The notes under the pieces: model-generated
Database searches by the model: none
What the model saw: the letters and a program-made list of their open reading frames with translations, nothing else
What the model was told of the DNA's origin: nothing
Part shown: one piece after another, positions 26,901-35,773 of the stretch
Layout: each line of letters starts with the position of its first letter
How positions within the stretch are numbered: the first letter of the stretch is position 1
Origin: Scilla litardierei
Taxonomy: Eukaryota > Streptophyta > Magnoliopsida > Asparagales > Asparagaceae
Direction: 5' to 3'
Assembly: GCA_030789695.1 (NCBI GenBank)
Contig: CM061134.1
Location: 64,965,370 to 65,029,369, forward strand
Length of the DNA stretch: 64,000 bases
Position numbers and translations under genes: made by a program

Positions 26901-29900
26901 AAAACTAGTGGAGGTAGAGGTTTTCAGAAAACTTTTGTTTTCTTGAAACTGTTATTGATGCAAGGCAATTCTTGCATGAGTGACCCATGATTTGTACTGA
27001 AGGATTTTTTTGGGCCCAGATTCATGCACCGACTAAACAATCTGAGAACCCTGAAACAACCAAAGCCATGCACTGGGTAACTCAACACATAACTCTAATC
27101 AGGGGCAGAACCAAGATGAGATGACAGGGGGGCCGGGCGGCGGTGACGGATACCGGAATTGAATTTAGGAGGCACAATTTTTTTTAGCCGGAAATAATTT
27201 TTGTTTATTTAATTTATTGTAAAATTGTATCACGAAAACTTACATTGTTTCAAGTACATCCTTAGATAAGATGGTCGTAACGACTTACAATTACAATTTT
27301 GATCGACGAGGTCTCATGATAAAAGAGCAAGGAGACATTAGTTTATCATATTTGCCCAAAATCTTAAACGGAATAGACATGCAGGACAAAAAATTCAGGA
27401 CATGATTAAATTGCACCTTCATGCAAATGACAAAAACCCCTAGAATTGAAAAAAGATCAAATTGTTTGGAAAGATATTCACATAAATTTTGAGGAATACT
27501 TAACATTCTATAAGTTAAATAGATTCGCATAACGTTCTATATAATATCGCTACCTCGAGAATATTACCAAAATAAATAAACACGTTGAGAACGTCGATCT
27601 GTTCGCTTGATGGCTAATGCGAAACCCAAGGGCAAATTCAAAGTTTTGACGAACCACCGTTTCTTTGCAAAATCTAGGAAAAAGATACAACCCGTATTTA
27701 AGGGAGCAAAAATTTATATAACTTGATATTCTGATATTGAGAGAACTATCTACCAAAAAATAATAATAACACTACGAAATAATAATAATAACACTACGAA
27801 AAAATAATAATAACTAGATAATAATCTTGAGATCATATGAACACTGCTGACCGTCCTGTTCTGTTAGCCTGATACCTGATGGATGGTACCTTTCCAAATC
27901 CAAGGGAAAAAAATATTGATGATTCGATAAACCGCAGCAACTTTGGAATGGGGGGGAATCCTGATATGCGGTTCCTTTCGAAATACGGGGGGGTTATTAT
28001 TGATGACATATTGCAAAAGGTTGATGGGCAGTTTCTTTAGAAATCCTAACCTAGGAGAAAAAATATAAACTATATTTAAGGGGATATAAATGTAATATGC
28101 GTTGGGCTTGGATTTGAACCCAGGTTTCCAGCATGAATTTATGCAATCTTACCACTGCACCAATTTGCTCACAGTGTTTATCTATGAAATTTTTGTTACA
28201 AATGTGTTCACAGTGTTTGGAAAAATTTGCCTAATATGCACTTATTTGGAAAAAAATCCCCCCCCCCCACACTACACACATGCGTTCGCCCCTGACTCTA
28301 ATCTGGGCAGCTAGCACTCTTCACATCTAAGACACAAAAAGGATGTACTTCAATGACACACCAAGGGTCTGACAAACCAAAGAATATTGATATAAATCTC
28401 TAAACATATGACATGCATTATAAACTCCGTGTTATTGGTCCAATCCTTTTTTTAAGTTATTGATCTAATCTCATATTGCATTTGGAAGTCATACATAGAT
28501 CAACCCATATATGAATGGATACATGACTTAAGGGGAGCCAAGTTAATAGAAATAGTTGTCCTAAATAAGATTCATAATTGACATAAGCTCAGAGTCATTC
28601 TCACTACTGTTGCAAATGGTCAAATAGCATTTCTTTAGCTAAGAAACAGTGTTGAGGACCATGGAATCTTTTAAACTTCTCAGCATCAATTTGTGTCCTC
28701 TATAATAAAGTTTGATATGGATACACGGTAAGTAGATTTTATGGCCTTTTGATCTATCTATCTATCTATCTATTTAGGGCTCTTTCAGAATGTAAATTGG
28801 TAATCGAAGATCTTATCAAAAAAGAATATGGTGGTTGAAATAAACAAATTAATAGCAATTTGTGTGTTGACTCCCAGTGGATCTCAAGAAAATGCAACTG
28901 TAGCTACCAATAATTTCATTATGGATAGCATCGCCAATGATGTCGAAACATTTCCACTGCTGCAAACTAGTTTTAGCATAAACTGTGTTTGGCAAGCTTC
29001 CAACCTTTCATAGTAGTCTTCATGTAGGAAAAGAAAGACATGATGACTGCTGTTTTAACAACTAGGAAAAGCTTAATTAGAGGTTTAGTCGGGCACAAAC
29101 AATTTCATTTGTACCAGTAAGTTTAGATGATATCATATCAGATAGCAGCCACTACACTGACTTCATGTATATTAAGAATCAGAGAAGTTGTAGACATTTT
29201 GTAGGGAGGGTGTCAAAGCTGATCAAAGCTGAAACTTAGTTTCATTTAACATAGTGCCAAGATATACAATGTGCATCTCAAGTGTATCATAGCTAGGTAA
29301 CTTTATTATCGGAACTCCAGATAGGAAAAGATGAGTAGACTCAAACAAGTCCAGCATTTAGGTTTTAGCAATACGTTCTCTATGTAACACAAAAACCTTC
29401 CTTCCATTGCCTACCAACAACTTCTCCGACTGTGTTCTCCTTATAACCATACCAATTTTGTGGTATTAGAAAATTTACATAATAATTTGTACAAGTCATG
29501 AATGCTCCACTAACCATGTATGATGTGTCCCTATATATTGGGAAATGCCCTGCTTTCATTTCCTTAAAAAGATATTTGTTTATGGAAGGGGTGAAGCACA
29601 TAGATGCTTGAAATGCTGAAATTCTCTAACCTCCATGTTAGCTGCTGTTAAGGGAAAATAAAGAGAATTAGGCAGAACAGACACTTGTGACTGCACACCT
29701 TAAAGCCAGCAAGCAATATGATCAAAACAGAAACATTAGGCCACATAGGCTAGAAAGTAATTTGGTCCCAGCAGCAAATTAGATCAACCTGTAGGGGAAT
29801 TATAGCACTAACATAGCAAATAAACAAGTTGGAGCAGTTTAATACTTCCTGACCACAATCTTCTTCAGTGAGAATCCTACACTCAAAGAGATATAATAAC

Positions 29901-32900
29901 TTCTGATATTCACATAAATTAATAATTAGATAGTGATGTACCAGAAAGGCCAGTCATTGACTGGAAATAACAAACAAAATCCAATTATCTTAGATTTTAA
30001 TCAATTGCTGTGCTAGCATGGGACGAGCATAATTCTAAGTAACCGAAGGCATGTGGTGAGACAAGAAAGCGAATCACCAACAATATGAGTAATAAAATAA
30101 GAATCAATCATTTAAAAGAATCTCAACCTAACAAACTATTTACAAGATGTCTGCTTGGAGTCTGACCTCTAAATCGGAAAATTCAAACCAGGGGCAGCAA
30201 TCTATTATCTCGCAGATGAATACCACTGTATCACGAACAAGAAACCCTGCATCTGACTCCAGCATATCTGAGACCTTCATAAACTGGAGAACTGAATTGT
30301 TCCATGTTTTTGTACAGATGGAAGACTCCTTCCACACAGTTTTTGCAGGATTCTTTTGGTTAACCACAGCCATTCTATAGCGGACCCAAAAATTCTTATC
30401 CAGATCACTCCCAGATGACTGGTCGCTCTCCAAGTATATACATATAGTGTCAAATGACTCGTAGACACCTGCATGAACATAAGTATAAATTTCTTACATA
30501 AAGAATACTAATTAAGCAAGTGAAATGATTTTGATGCAAAACCTCTTACTACCTATTCGCAGCTCGCAGCCACCAGCTTGAAAGAATTTGCTGAAGATTT
30601 TTCGAGTTTCCATAATCTCCTTGAAGGATATAAAATTCTCCACCCTCCATGTAAATGACCCTCTCTTCCAAATCGCATCTATTTGCGAACCTGAGGCAGC
30701 ACTAGATAAATCACAGTCCTGGTCACCATATTCTTGCATTATTGAAGTTTCCTTCAATATAAGAACCTCCGTGGAAAAGACAACAGTGTCCTGAACAAGA
30801 AATCCAGAGTCCTGATCAAAGAGGCTTGTTAGTGTCACAAACTCACGCCAACCCCAGTCCTTGGCAGCCTTGGAGTAACGGTTCTGTGACTCTTTCGTGA
30901 CAGACTTCTCTTCCATTTTCTGATTTACTACTGACAATCGATGGCTCACAAAGCAACTCCAATCACTTGTAGTGTTACGGGAATCAGTGACTTCAAGAAA
31001 CACGGAAAGGTGGCACGGTGGTTGAGACTGCCCTGGTGCCCGTCAACAAAAACATAGATATCATGAAGTAACTCGATCAGTGTTGTGCTTACACAAATAC
31101 AGGCACAAATTAAATGACATGTTTCAGAATTCACAAAGAAGTCAAGCTGTCTATTTATAGGAAAGCAGAGAAGAAATATAAGCATTTTTCAAGCTTCCAC
31201 TGCCCTTCCAGGGCCAACGGTATCTAATTAACCAAACAAAGGAAAGCAACTTCTTTAATCACTTTCCTTTCAGTTGCATATTGATCTAAGCTCATAAGCC
31301 ACCAAAGCCAACTAGTGTTTGATGAAGAGATGACAAAGAGAGAATCCCCAAATGCTAGCAAAAGTTATTTCTACGTGTCTAACCATATAAACCATCGAAA
31401 CTAATTAATTTTTACTATCTATTAATATTCACCAAGTTGTGCTATTGTCTGGACACTGTTAATTTGCATTCCCTTGGAAGGAAAGAGAAAAGAGTCAAAA
31501 CAATTGTTCCCATGGTTGGCAGCTGTCAGAATGTAAGAGGTAAGCAAGATCAAGTTGTATTTAGGTCATTAAATCACGCATTGCTGCTAGCAATGAAAAT
31601 AAAAGATAGTGTTTGCATTTCATTCATTTTCTTTCTTTTGTTATTTTTTTAATTAGTCCATTTCTATGCGCCTCTAGTTGTTTCTTCCTATGCAGATAAC
31701 ATGAGCTTCGGGAAATATGTTAAAATATGCAGCTCCTCCATACTACCAGCACTTCATTGCTAAAATTGGTTTATTAGCTGAAGGACTATCAGGCTCAAGT
31801 TTTGCGTTGATGTGTATATCATTGTTACAAGCTATGCCTTAATTCTACTAGATTTCATCCATTTCAACAGAAAATTGGCCAAGAATTTTATGTTTATTGT
31901 TACTTATAGTGTGAGATGAGATGATTTATCTATTTACACCCGTAGGAAATAAATATGTACTTTCTTTGATGCATAAAGAAAATAGTAAGCATGGCATTTC
32001 TTTCTAATTCTTATTAGCTATTATATATTGTGGCTTCCTACTCAACCAAAATTTTGGGCTTGATGGAATGAAACAAGAAGTGAAGAACATCATCTTCCTT
32101 GTTAGCATTGGCAAAAGCTACTCAAACCCTACATGCGCAAAGATAATCTTACCCCTCGGGTAAACAATAAGGCGACAATCCCGATTACCAATCTGAAACC
32201 TCCTGCTTTTGACACAAAGCCCCGTAATCTTCCTCTTCTTGAGCAAGTCCTTAAGCCTCGTAAAATTCTCAATCCTCCAAGTAAACTTGCCAAAATGCCC
32301 GTCCGACTTCCTCGCCGGCCCTCTCCCCCCAAGCATGGCACCAGCATTCTTCGTAAAGCTATTCGACTCTTTGATCACATGGAACGAAGTGCTAAATACG
32401 GCTGTATCATCCACCAAATACCCGGCATCCACCCCAAGAAAATCTGACATCCTCATATAATCATTCCAGCCAAGGCTAGTGTTATCACCACCCTTGTTAT
32501 CCGCTGCAAACCGGCCATATGAATCCCGGTGTACATGACTCATGCCCGGCTTCTGGTTCAACACAGACATCCTAAACAAGCACCAGCAGCTCCGATCAGG
32601 GATTACAGTTTTCTCTGTATCCTTGCTCTCCAAACACATCGACAAGTGATCCACCCCTCCAACCGAGCTCTGATACACACTGATCCTAAGATTACACTCC
32701 CCGGCGGGGAAAACCGGGCTCATGATCTTCTGTGTCTTGATCATCTCCCTAAAAAGGCTAAAATTATGCACCTTCCATGTAAATTTCCCACTCAAAACAT
32801 CTGGAACCGGCTGCATCGCAGCCTCGTTGCTGGTATCCCTCGAAAAAGAAACAGACTCATTGAGGATCAAGATGTCTGCAGTAATGAGAATGGATTCGTT

Positions 32901-33482
32901 GTGTGGCGTCAAAAACCCAGCCTTGGGATCAAGAATGGTGGAGGACGGCGTGAAGTCACACCATCCATGTGACTTCTTTTTCGACGAGAACCGGTGCCAA
33001 GAGTCTCGGGAGACGGACTTGGAGTCGTCGGAGTGGTTGACGACGGCGAGTCGGTAGCTGGCGAAGCAATCCCATTTGGACGAGGGGGACCCGCGCGGGT
33101 CGACGATCTGGAGGTAGATGGAGAAGTAGCCGGGTAGGGCCTGGGAGTCGCCCTTTGGGTAGATAAGGAGGCGGCAGTCGTACCCGCCGACCTCGAAGTA
33201 ACGGGACCAGAGGGCGCGGGCCTTCACGCGGGGGAAGTTGGCGACGGTCCATCGGCAGACGGCGGAGTGGCCGCCGCTGCGCCGGTCGACATAGACGGAG
33301 TCGGATGCCGATGCGGATGACGGGGATGCGGCGGGATCATCGGCGGCGGAGGCGGCGCCGGATGAGGGGACGGATGCTAGGGTTGTCGTCGATGACGGCG
33401 GCGGCGATGAGGAGGACGAAGAGGCCGATGCCGATTCTTGCGACGTTGATGCTGCTGTTGTCGATGTTGTTGCGGGCTTCAT
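3266..33482 (-). CDS. Four-MATH-domain (TRAF-like) coiled-coil protein, complete 10-exon gene
   Basis: Joined CDS in transcript order: 33482-32153, 31032-30553, 30468-30167, 24309-23575, 23483-23205, 22992-22831, 22716-21781, 21670-21455, 14429-14169, 3604-3266. These total 5,040 nt, i.e. 1,679 residues plus stop. All nine introns are GT-AG and every phase fits. Order in the protein: Ser/Thr/Pro/Ala-rich N-terminus (1-70), MATH1 (about 72-207), MATH2 (231-370), MATH3 (397-550), MATH4 (575-705), a long helical middle, a coiled coil (about 1,390-1,600) and a Gly/Pro-rich tail. This order and length match the plant family typified by Arabidopsis At2g25320 (from memory). MATH domains bind peptides, and the large plant members probably act as scaffolds; the exact role is not shown here. 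Introns of 10.6, 7.0 and 5.9 kb are filled with transposon debris, but the coding parts show no stop or frameshift. Confidence 0.95.
3605..5770. other. Intron 9, 3' part: decayed coding-like relic
   Basis: Intronic. Between about 3900 and 4650 the plus strand reads as a broken protein-like sequence whose frame changes and stops recur (for example EEHYVNATITDVAAMHKKEV, then a fragment with QHLSILVKLDQM). This suggests an old transposon or pseudogene fragment, but I cannot name the family. Nothing recognisable in 4900-5770. Confidence 0.35.
5771..6064 (-). repeat. 3' LTR of the intron-9 gypsy relic
   Basis: Starts on the minus strand with TGTTGCGGCC after the purine tract AGGGGCGGAGTAG. Diverged and shorter than the 5' copy; the far end is approximate. 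Confidence 0.45.
6149..8021 (-). pseudogene. Ty3/gypsy gag, frameshifted
   Basis: Starts MVSTRSMERVEALEEKVER at 8021, and this frame stops after about 60 codons. A second frame (SELTEAIAALTAHL, ending before 7146) covers a low-complexity Pro/Gly region with a run of 23 C on the plus strand (7558-7580). A third block (6934-6149) is a good gag core: PIFEGGDPDDWLYRVERYLE, FRTWEEFTSLLMERFG, a LKPTARSGLR segment and the terminal CFKCDEKFTSGHRC knuckle. At least two frameshifts, so non-functional. Gag packages element RNA into virus-like particles. Confidence 0.75.
8039..8050 (-). other. Primer-binding site of the intron-9 gypsy relic
   Basis: TGGTATCAAAGC on the minus strand, one base off the plant initiator-Met primer site TGGTATCAGAGC, three bases inside the LTR end. 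Confidence 0.6.
8054..8474 (-). repeat. 5' LTR of the intron-9 gypsy relic
   Basis: Bounded on the minus strand by TGTTCCCTGATGCGGC and by CGTATCA, just before the primer site. It shares blocks with 5771-6064 (GGCCGGC...CCCTAG, TATTTTATTTCCCTTAG, ATAAAAATCCC). Start estimated by comparison. Confidence 0.5.
8475..12419. other. Intron 9, middle: no gene; simple repeats, possible SINE trace
   Basis: AT-rich intron. 9880-10300 is a low-complexity run of diverged GGA.ACTAAATTT words, and an (AAT)n microsatellite lies at about 11909-11938. At 12215-12290 the minus strand has GGTTCGACTCC (pol III B-box-like) downstream of TGGTTAGGGG, which could be the head of a tRNA-derived SINE. I found no clear tail or target duplication. 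Confidence 0.4.
12420..13542. mobile_element. Old non-autonomous hAT-like element
   Basis: Ends are inverted: TAGGGTGGTAATTTTAAG on the left, and TAGGGTGGCAATTCGGGC as the reverse complement of the right end. Flanks CGGTCGGC and AGGTTGGC match at 6 of 8 bases, as a decayed hAT duplication would. Sub-terminal regions are rich in GGCCCG/CGGGCC words. No transposase frame. Confidence 0.65.
13551..14168. other. Intron 9, 5' end: nothing recognised
   Basis: AT-rich sequence between the old hAT-like element and the donor site of exon 9. No open frame, repeat or transposon end stands out. Confidence 0.5.
14169..14429 (-). CDS. MATH gene exon 9: coiled coil
   Basis: 261 nt (87 codons), from RVMKEKNALAERLKNAEAA to FIDGMESRLQTCQ. 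It continues the coiled coil and lies alone between introns of 7.0 and 10.6 kb. Acceptor AACTCAG|AGAGTA, donor CAG|GTTCTG. Confidence 0.92.
14430..16860. other. Intron 8, 3' part: faint LTR-element relic
   Basis: 14430-15300 holds nothing I recognise. 15300-16330 is coding-like on the plus strand but broken by stops. At about 16331-16358 GAATTTTTTCAAGTTGGGGA resembles the polypurine tract that precedes a gypsy 3' LTR, so this may be the tail of a very old Ty3/gypsy copy. No LTR pair is visible. Confidence 0.3.
16869..17550. mobile_element. hAT-like non-autonomous element, TSD CATCAAAC
   Basis: Flanked by perfect 8-bp repeats CATCAAAC (16861-16868 and 17551-17558). Ends are CAAAGTTTTAAAACGC on the left and CAATGTTTTGAAAGGC on the right (reverse complement), the CAA.GTTTT.AAA type of plant hAT elements. 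It contains GAGGCGTAAGCCT words near both ends and a 30-bp tandem repeat. No transposase. Confidence 0.8.
17351..17462. repeat. 30-bp tandem repeat, about 3.7 copies
   Basis: Units start at 17351, 17381, 17411 and 17441, each beginning GCGCCT(T/A)CGA and containing GAGGCGTAAGCCTTTG. Units 2 and 3 are identical. Lies inside the hAT-like element 16869-17550. Confidence 0.85.
17559..18345. other. Intron 8: unclassified sequence
   Basis: Plus-strand coding-like traces (near 17730-18180) with several stops. This stretch and 19220-20250 appear to be one unit split by the hAT-like element between them. I cannot assign a family. Confidence 0.3.
18354..19211. mobile_element. hAT-like non-autonomous element, TSD GCTACAAG
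   Basis: Flanked by perfect 8-bp repeats GCTACAAG (18346-18353 and 19212-19219). Ends are CAGTGTTCCAAATATCG and, as reverse complement, CAGTGTTTTAAATATAAG. Interior is AT-rich with GATATCGAT-like words; no transposase frame. Confidence 0.85.
19220..21454. other. Intron 8, 5' part: unclassified, AT-rich
   Basis: 19220-20250 has broken coding-like traces (for example a lysine-rich stretch near 19870-20070). 20250-21454 is plain AT-rich intron. No gene supported. Confidence 0.35.
21455..21670 (-). CDS. MATH gene exon 8: coiled coil
   Basis: 216 nt (72 codons), from SELKAEMERSSREKKDL to LSQLKSRKRDELK, an unbroken heptad-rich coiled coil. Acceptor TGGCAG|TCTGAA, donor AAG|GTAACT. Followed by a 7.0-kb intron. 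Confidence 0.92.
21781..22716 (-). CDS. MATH gene exon 7: long helical region
   Basis: 936 nt (312 codons), from VRAVRSKLKSLGAEVPHCV to the charged start of the coiled coil (ELSNFAREKTGLMQRLSESE). Acceptor TTCTACAG|GTCAGG, donor AAG|GTACCT. The middle contains ERAVVRGAIGLRSVAMVLER and NMMREVVELAQVDRATLWHQ, as expected for this family. Confidence 0.92.
22831..22992 (-). CDS. MATH gene exon 6
   Basis: 162 nt (54 codons), from VLGALSQLEFGSEIWERVL to HHIPQA. Acceptor AATGCAG|GTTTTG, donor GCT|GTATGC. Helical, no motif of known function. Confidence 0.9.
23205..23483 (-). CDS. MATH gene exon 5
   Basis: 279 nt (93 codons), from TKWPEQSEELLGLIVNSLRA to LRLP. It is mostly helical, with leucine spacing suggestive of an alpha-alpha repeat scaffold. 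The reading frame starts upstream of the first ATG, so an ATG-based ORF call truncates it. The 212-bp intron after it holds a TACA/TGTA microsatellite. Confidence 0.9.
23575..24309 (-). CDS. MATH gene exon 4: acidic linker and conserved helical region
   Basis: 735 nt (245 codons), starting VLASEDDQD. An acidic run (DELIDSEDSEGISGDEEDMF) precedes a conserved helical block (FRNLLSRAGFHLTYGDNPSQ), then a Ser/Pro-rich variable stretch. The acceptor is CTTCAG|GTTTTG and the donor AAG|GTAGGT. Confidence 0.92.
24310..24894. other. Intron 3, 3' end: AT-rich, GAAAC-rich repeat
   Basis: 24600-24880 repeats GAAAC/AAGTTTT words (CGAAACTAAG, CGAAACTAGG, AAACTAAG) and ends TTCTCAAACCTTGG, whose reverse complement looks like the CAAGGTTTGA end of the neighbouring element. 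It may be part of a related transposon, but I could not find its other end or a duplication. Confidence 0.35.
24903..25500. mobile_element. hAT-like non-autonomous element, TSD CTTCAAAC
   Basis: Flanked by perfect 8-bp repeats CTTCAAAC (24895-24902 and 25501-25508). Ends are CAAGGTTTGATGTTTCGG and CAAGGTTTGAGGTCTCGG (reverse complement of the right end). The left 180 bp is full of GGTATCGG/CCGATACC words that can fold on themselves. No transposase. Confidence 0.88.
25509..27091. other. Intron 3, middle: nothing recognised
   Basis: AT-rich intron with a short ACGTACAT repeat near 25730-25748. No coding frame, RNA or element end that I can support. Confidence 0.5.
27100..28294. mobile_element. 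hAT-like non-autonomous element, TSD ACTCTAAT
   Basis: Flanked by perfect 8-bp repeats ACTCTAAT (27092-27099 and 28295-28302). Ends are CAGGGGCAGAACCAAG and CAGGGGCGAACGCATG (reverse complement of the right end), of the CAGGGGCGGA type well known in plant hAT elements. No transposase frame. A tRNA-like segment lies near the right end. Confidence 0.88.
28110..28162 (-). other. tRNA-like A/B-box segment inside the hAT-like element
   Basis: Minus strand: TGGTGCAGTGGTAAG (A-box-like) followed after about 26 bases by GGGTTCAAATCC (B-box-like), the spacing of a pol III internal promoter. I see no acceptor stem, so this is not a functional tRNA gene; a tRNA-derived fragment is likelier. Confidence 0.45.
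28303..30166. other. Intron 3, 5' part: nothing recognised
   Basis: AT-rich intron with a (CTAT)n microsatellite at about 28753-28774. No gene or transposon end supported. Confidence 0.5.
30167..30468 (-). CDS. MATH gene exon 3: rest of MATH4
   Basis: 302 nt after an 84-bp intron. It supplies the second half of MATH4 (VYESFDTICIYLES, WVRYRMAVVNQKN, GFLVRDTVVFICEI) and ends after FSDLE in phase 0, before a 5.9-kb intron. Confidence 0.92.
30553..31032 (-). CDS. MATH gene exon 2: rest of MATH3, start of MATH4
   Basis: 480 nt, exactly 160 codons, between acceptor CACCAG and donor ATAG|GTAGTA. It completes MATH3 (WSCFVSHRLSVVNQK, SGFLVQDTVVFS) and opens MATH4 (GSFTWRVENF). Splicing in phase 1 restores the expected GQSQPPCHLSVFLEV junction. 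Confidence 0.92.
31033..32152. other. Intron 1 of the MATH gene
   Basis: 1,120 bp from GTAAGA (32152) to CACCAG (31033). AT-rich, no feature recognised inside. Confidence 0.8.
32153..33482 (-). CDS. MATH gene exon 1: N-terminus, MATH1, MATH2, start of MATH3
   Basis: 1,330 nt, residues 1-443 plus one base. It opens with a GC-rich Ser/Thr/Pro/Ala tract. MATH1 shows CRWTVANFP, GYDCRLLIYPKG and WDCFASYRLAVVN. MATH2 shows GKFTWKVHNF, GECNLRISVYQS and CWCLFRMSVLNQ. MATH3 begins at GKFTWRIENF. The donor is AGGG|GTAAGA at 32152, phase 1. The ATG at 33482 is the first of the open frame. Confidence 0.93.
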
Positions 33483-34286
33483 TTTTGGGGAAATCTTTTT
33501 TCCTTCTTCTCGAATCAGTGTCTGAATATATTTTTTATGCCGAGTGTATTTGGGTTTTTGAGAGGAGGAAGGTGAAGAAGAGGGCAGGGGTTGTATCTCG
33601 CTGTTCTTCTTTCCAACACCTATCTCCCGTCCCCCTTGTCCTCTTGCAGTCTGTTTTAGAAAATATTGGATTTTGGCAACAAGGATGTGTGTATGATGAT
33701 GGATGGATGGATGGATGGATGGATTTTAATGATTCCATCCTCAAATATTGTTTTTTTATTATACATCGGAAAGTTTTAAAGCGTATGCTGGTCAGGTCTC
33801 GATCACACGCATCTCACGAGAAGGGGAGTGGGGGCGAGAATGCATCTGAACAATTGCTCGTTGGCCAAATATTGGTTTTTGCATCGATCTCCAACAAGGT
33901 TTCATTGAGAGATTGATTGAAAACAAGATAAACTGATCACATGATGGAGTACGTTAATTTGGTGTGTTACTATAAGCCCTATAAGCCGAGGAAAAAATAA
34001 TCACATGGTTTGCACTTGCTTTTATTTTTTCTTGGCCAATGGCAACACATGTAACACTTGTTCTCCATTAATCTCTTTTATCAATCACGAACAAGATGAC
34101 TGATGATTTTCAATAATGTGTAGAAGTTCACTAGCTCCTCATCCTCATCATCCTCCACCGTTGACTCAATACACCCCTTTTCATACCCTTTTCGTTTTTG
34201 AAGTTGCATTTCCTCCTCCTCCTCCTCCTCCTCCTCCTCCTCTTTCAAGTAATGCCACTCTCTCTCCCATCCTCCTCTTTCAACTC
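33483..34286 (-). promoter_or_regulatory. 5' UTR and proximal promoter side of the MATH gene
   Basis: About 0.8 kb between the start codon and the copia insertion. It holds an (ATGG)n microsatellite (about 33698-33724) and a (TCC)n tract (34210-34242), which read as GAGA-type purine repeats in the direction of transcription. No TATA box at a clear distance can be fixed without a transcript. The original upstream sequence resumes at 51396, beyond the insertion. Confidence 0.45.
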
Positions 34287-34291
34287 ACTTC

Positions 34292-34819
34292 TGTAGAAAC
34301 TAAAGATCTAGATTAATCATTAAGCAAGACCATGCAAATAATCATCCAGATATACCACATGCTGAATCTTAAAATGGTACCTTCTCTGATTAGCGGAAGC
34401 GTACCTGAATCCATCGCTAATAGTCTGAAAGAGATCCTGACGATAACGTAGCGGATGATCTTCCAGTTCACGAATCCACCATTAGAGAAATCCTTTGGCT
34501 TTCTCCTGGTTTCTCTCCTAGCGACGGGGCGTAGAAAAGACGGCTACCTTGTTCGTGTGCTCCGGGGATCATGACCGTATATATAGGCTAGCCTCCTTAG
34601 CCCCAGGGTTTCCAATTCGTCCCATCAACGAATTGAAGCCCAATAGTCGCCACACATAAAGGCCCACAACATATATGACTCATTTAAGCCCACTTAACTT
34701 AATAAATTAGATCAATTATACATTGGGCTTTAATATGACAGTGTAGCACCAAATAATTATTTATCACATAAAAGCCCAATGTTGGATTAAGATCCAACTT
34801 AGTTAGATAAGTTCCAACA
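34292..34819 (-). repeat. 3' LTR of the copia element
   Basis: Starts TGTTGGAACTTATCTAAC on the minus strand and ends TTTAGTTTCTACA. Preceded by the polypurine tract. Pairs with 50858-51390. Confidence 0.93.
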
Positions 34820-35480
34820 ATCTCCCACTTGGGCTATATGCTAAACTTTATAATTATATTTCGTTGTGCATACAACCAAATAAGATCTTAACTTACTGTC
34901 ATTTCTTTAATGAGTCAAAAAACAATCCGGTCCATCAATTATATTAGCAAGGGATTAAATAGATCTTCGCCGCAGCTCGACCGATCAGTGGTCACCGTGC
35001 TAATACAAAAGAATGACATGGATTATGAAGTGGACGTGTAGCATAGAAATTACATGTAATGTGATCTAACGTGTCTATTTCCAACTGATCCTCCTTAAAC
35101 TTAGTGAGATCATAAACAAACCAAAATCGGAGTGAAGCCGAACTAAACCGAAAAACTTTATTTCTGATCAGAAAATAACCTCAAGCTTACGCTGGAGACT
35201 TAATTTTGTCTATCATATGAGCACCTAAAAAAGAACAAACTCCCACAAAACTGAATGTTCTTAATGAAATGACATTCATATAAGTAGCGAGCTCACAAAA
35301 CCTTTTGGATGACATTTCCTTAGTACAACGGATCCGTAATTACATGGTTTGTTCCGATGTGCTCATTAGACAATTATACACTCCGAATTATTAATCAACA
35401 ATCTAGGAACTTGATCTCTGAATATTTAAACTTTGTCGTGTGCATGTCGTTGCTGGAATATAAAACTGCAGACTTCATTG
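34820..35480 (-). other. 3' internal end of the copia element
   Basis: Sequence between the gypsy insertion and the copia 3' LTR, ending in a polypurine tract (AAGTGGGAGAT as read on the minus strand). No readable pol frame. Contains the CATTG target copy at 35476-35480. Confidence 0.6.
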
Positions 35481-35773
35481 TGTAACGACTGCTTTTCATG
35501 TATCTGGATTTTATATATTATAATATATGTTTTGGTGGATTTTCTCCTCTTGTGTGGTTTTCGTCTCCGTAGATTTCATTTTCGATCGATTCGTCGTATT
35601 TTCTCGCTTCTTCCTTAGGATTGTCGATTTCGAAGTATGTCACTCGTGACGGACTTCATAACGGTCGTATCTAACTGTTAGATCAAGCCTAGGAGTCTTA
35701 GGAATCGATCCCGGGGTCTCGCGCTCCGTATCGGTACTTTCTGTGCTCATTAGCCGGTGTAAGAAGGGCCACC

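Noticed and set aside
28110..28162. Functional tRNA gene
   Set aside because: A and B box spacing fits, but no acceptor stem or plausible anticodon arm can be folded by eye.
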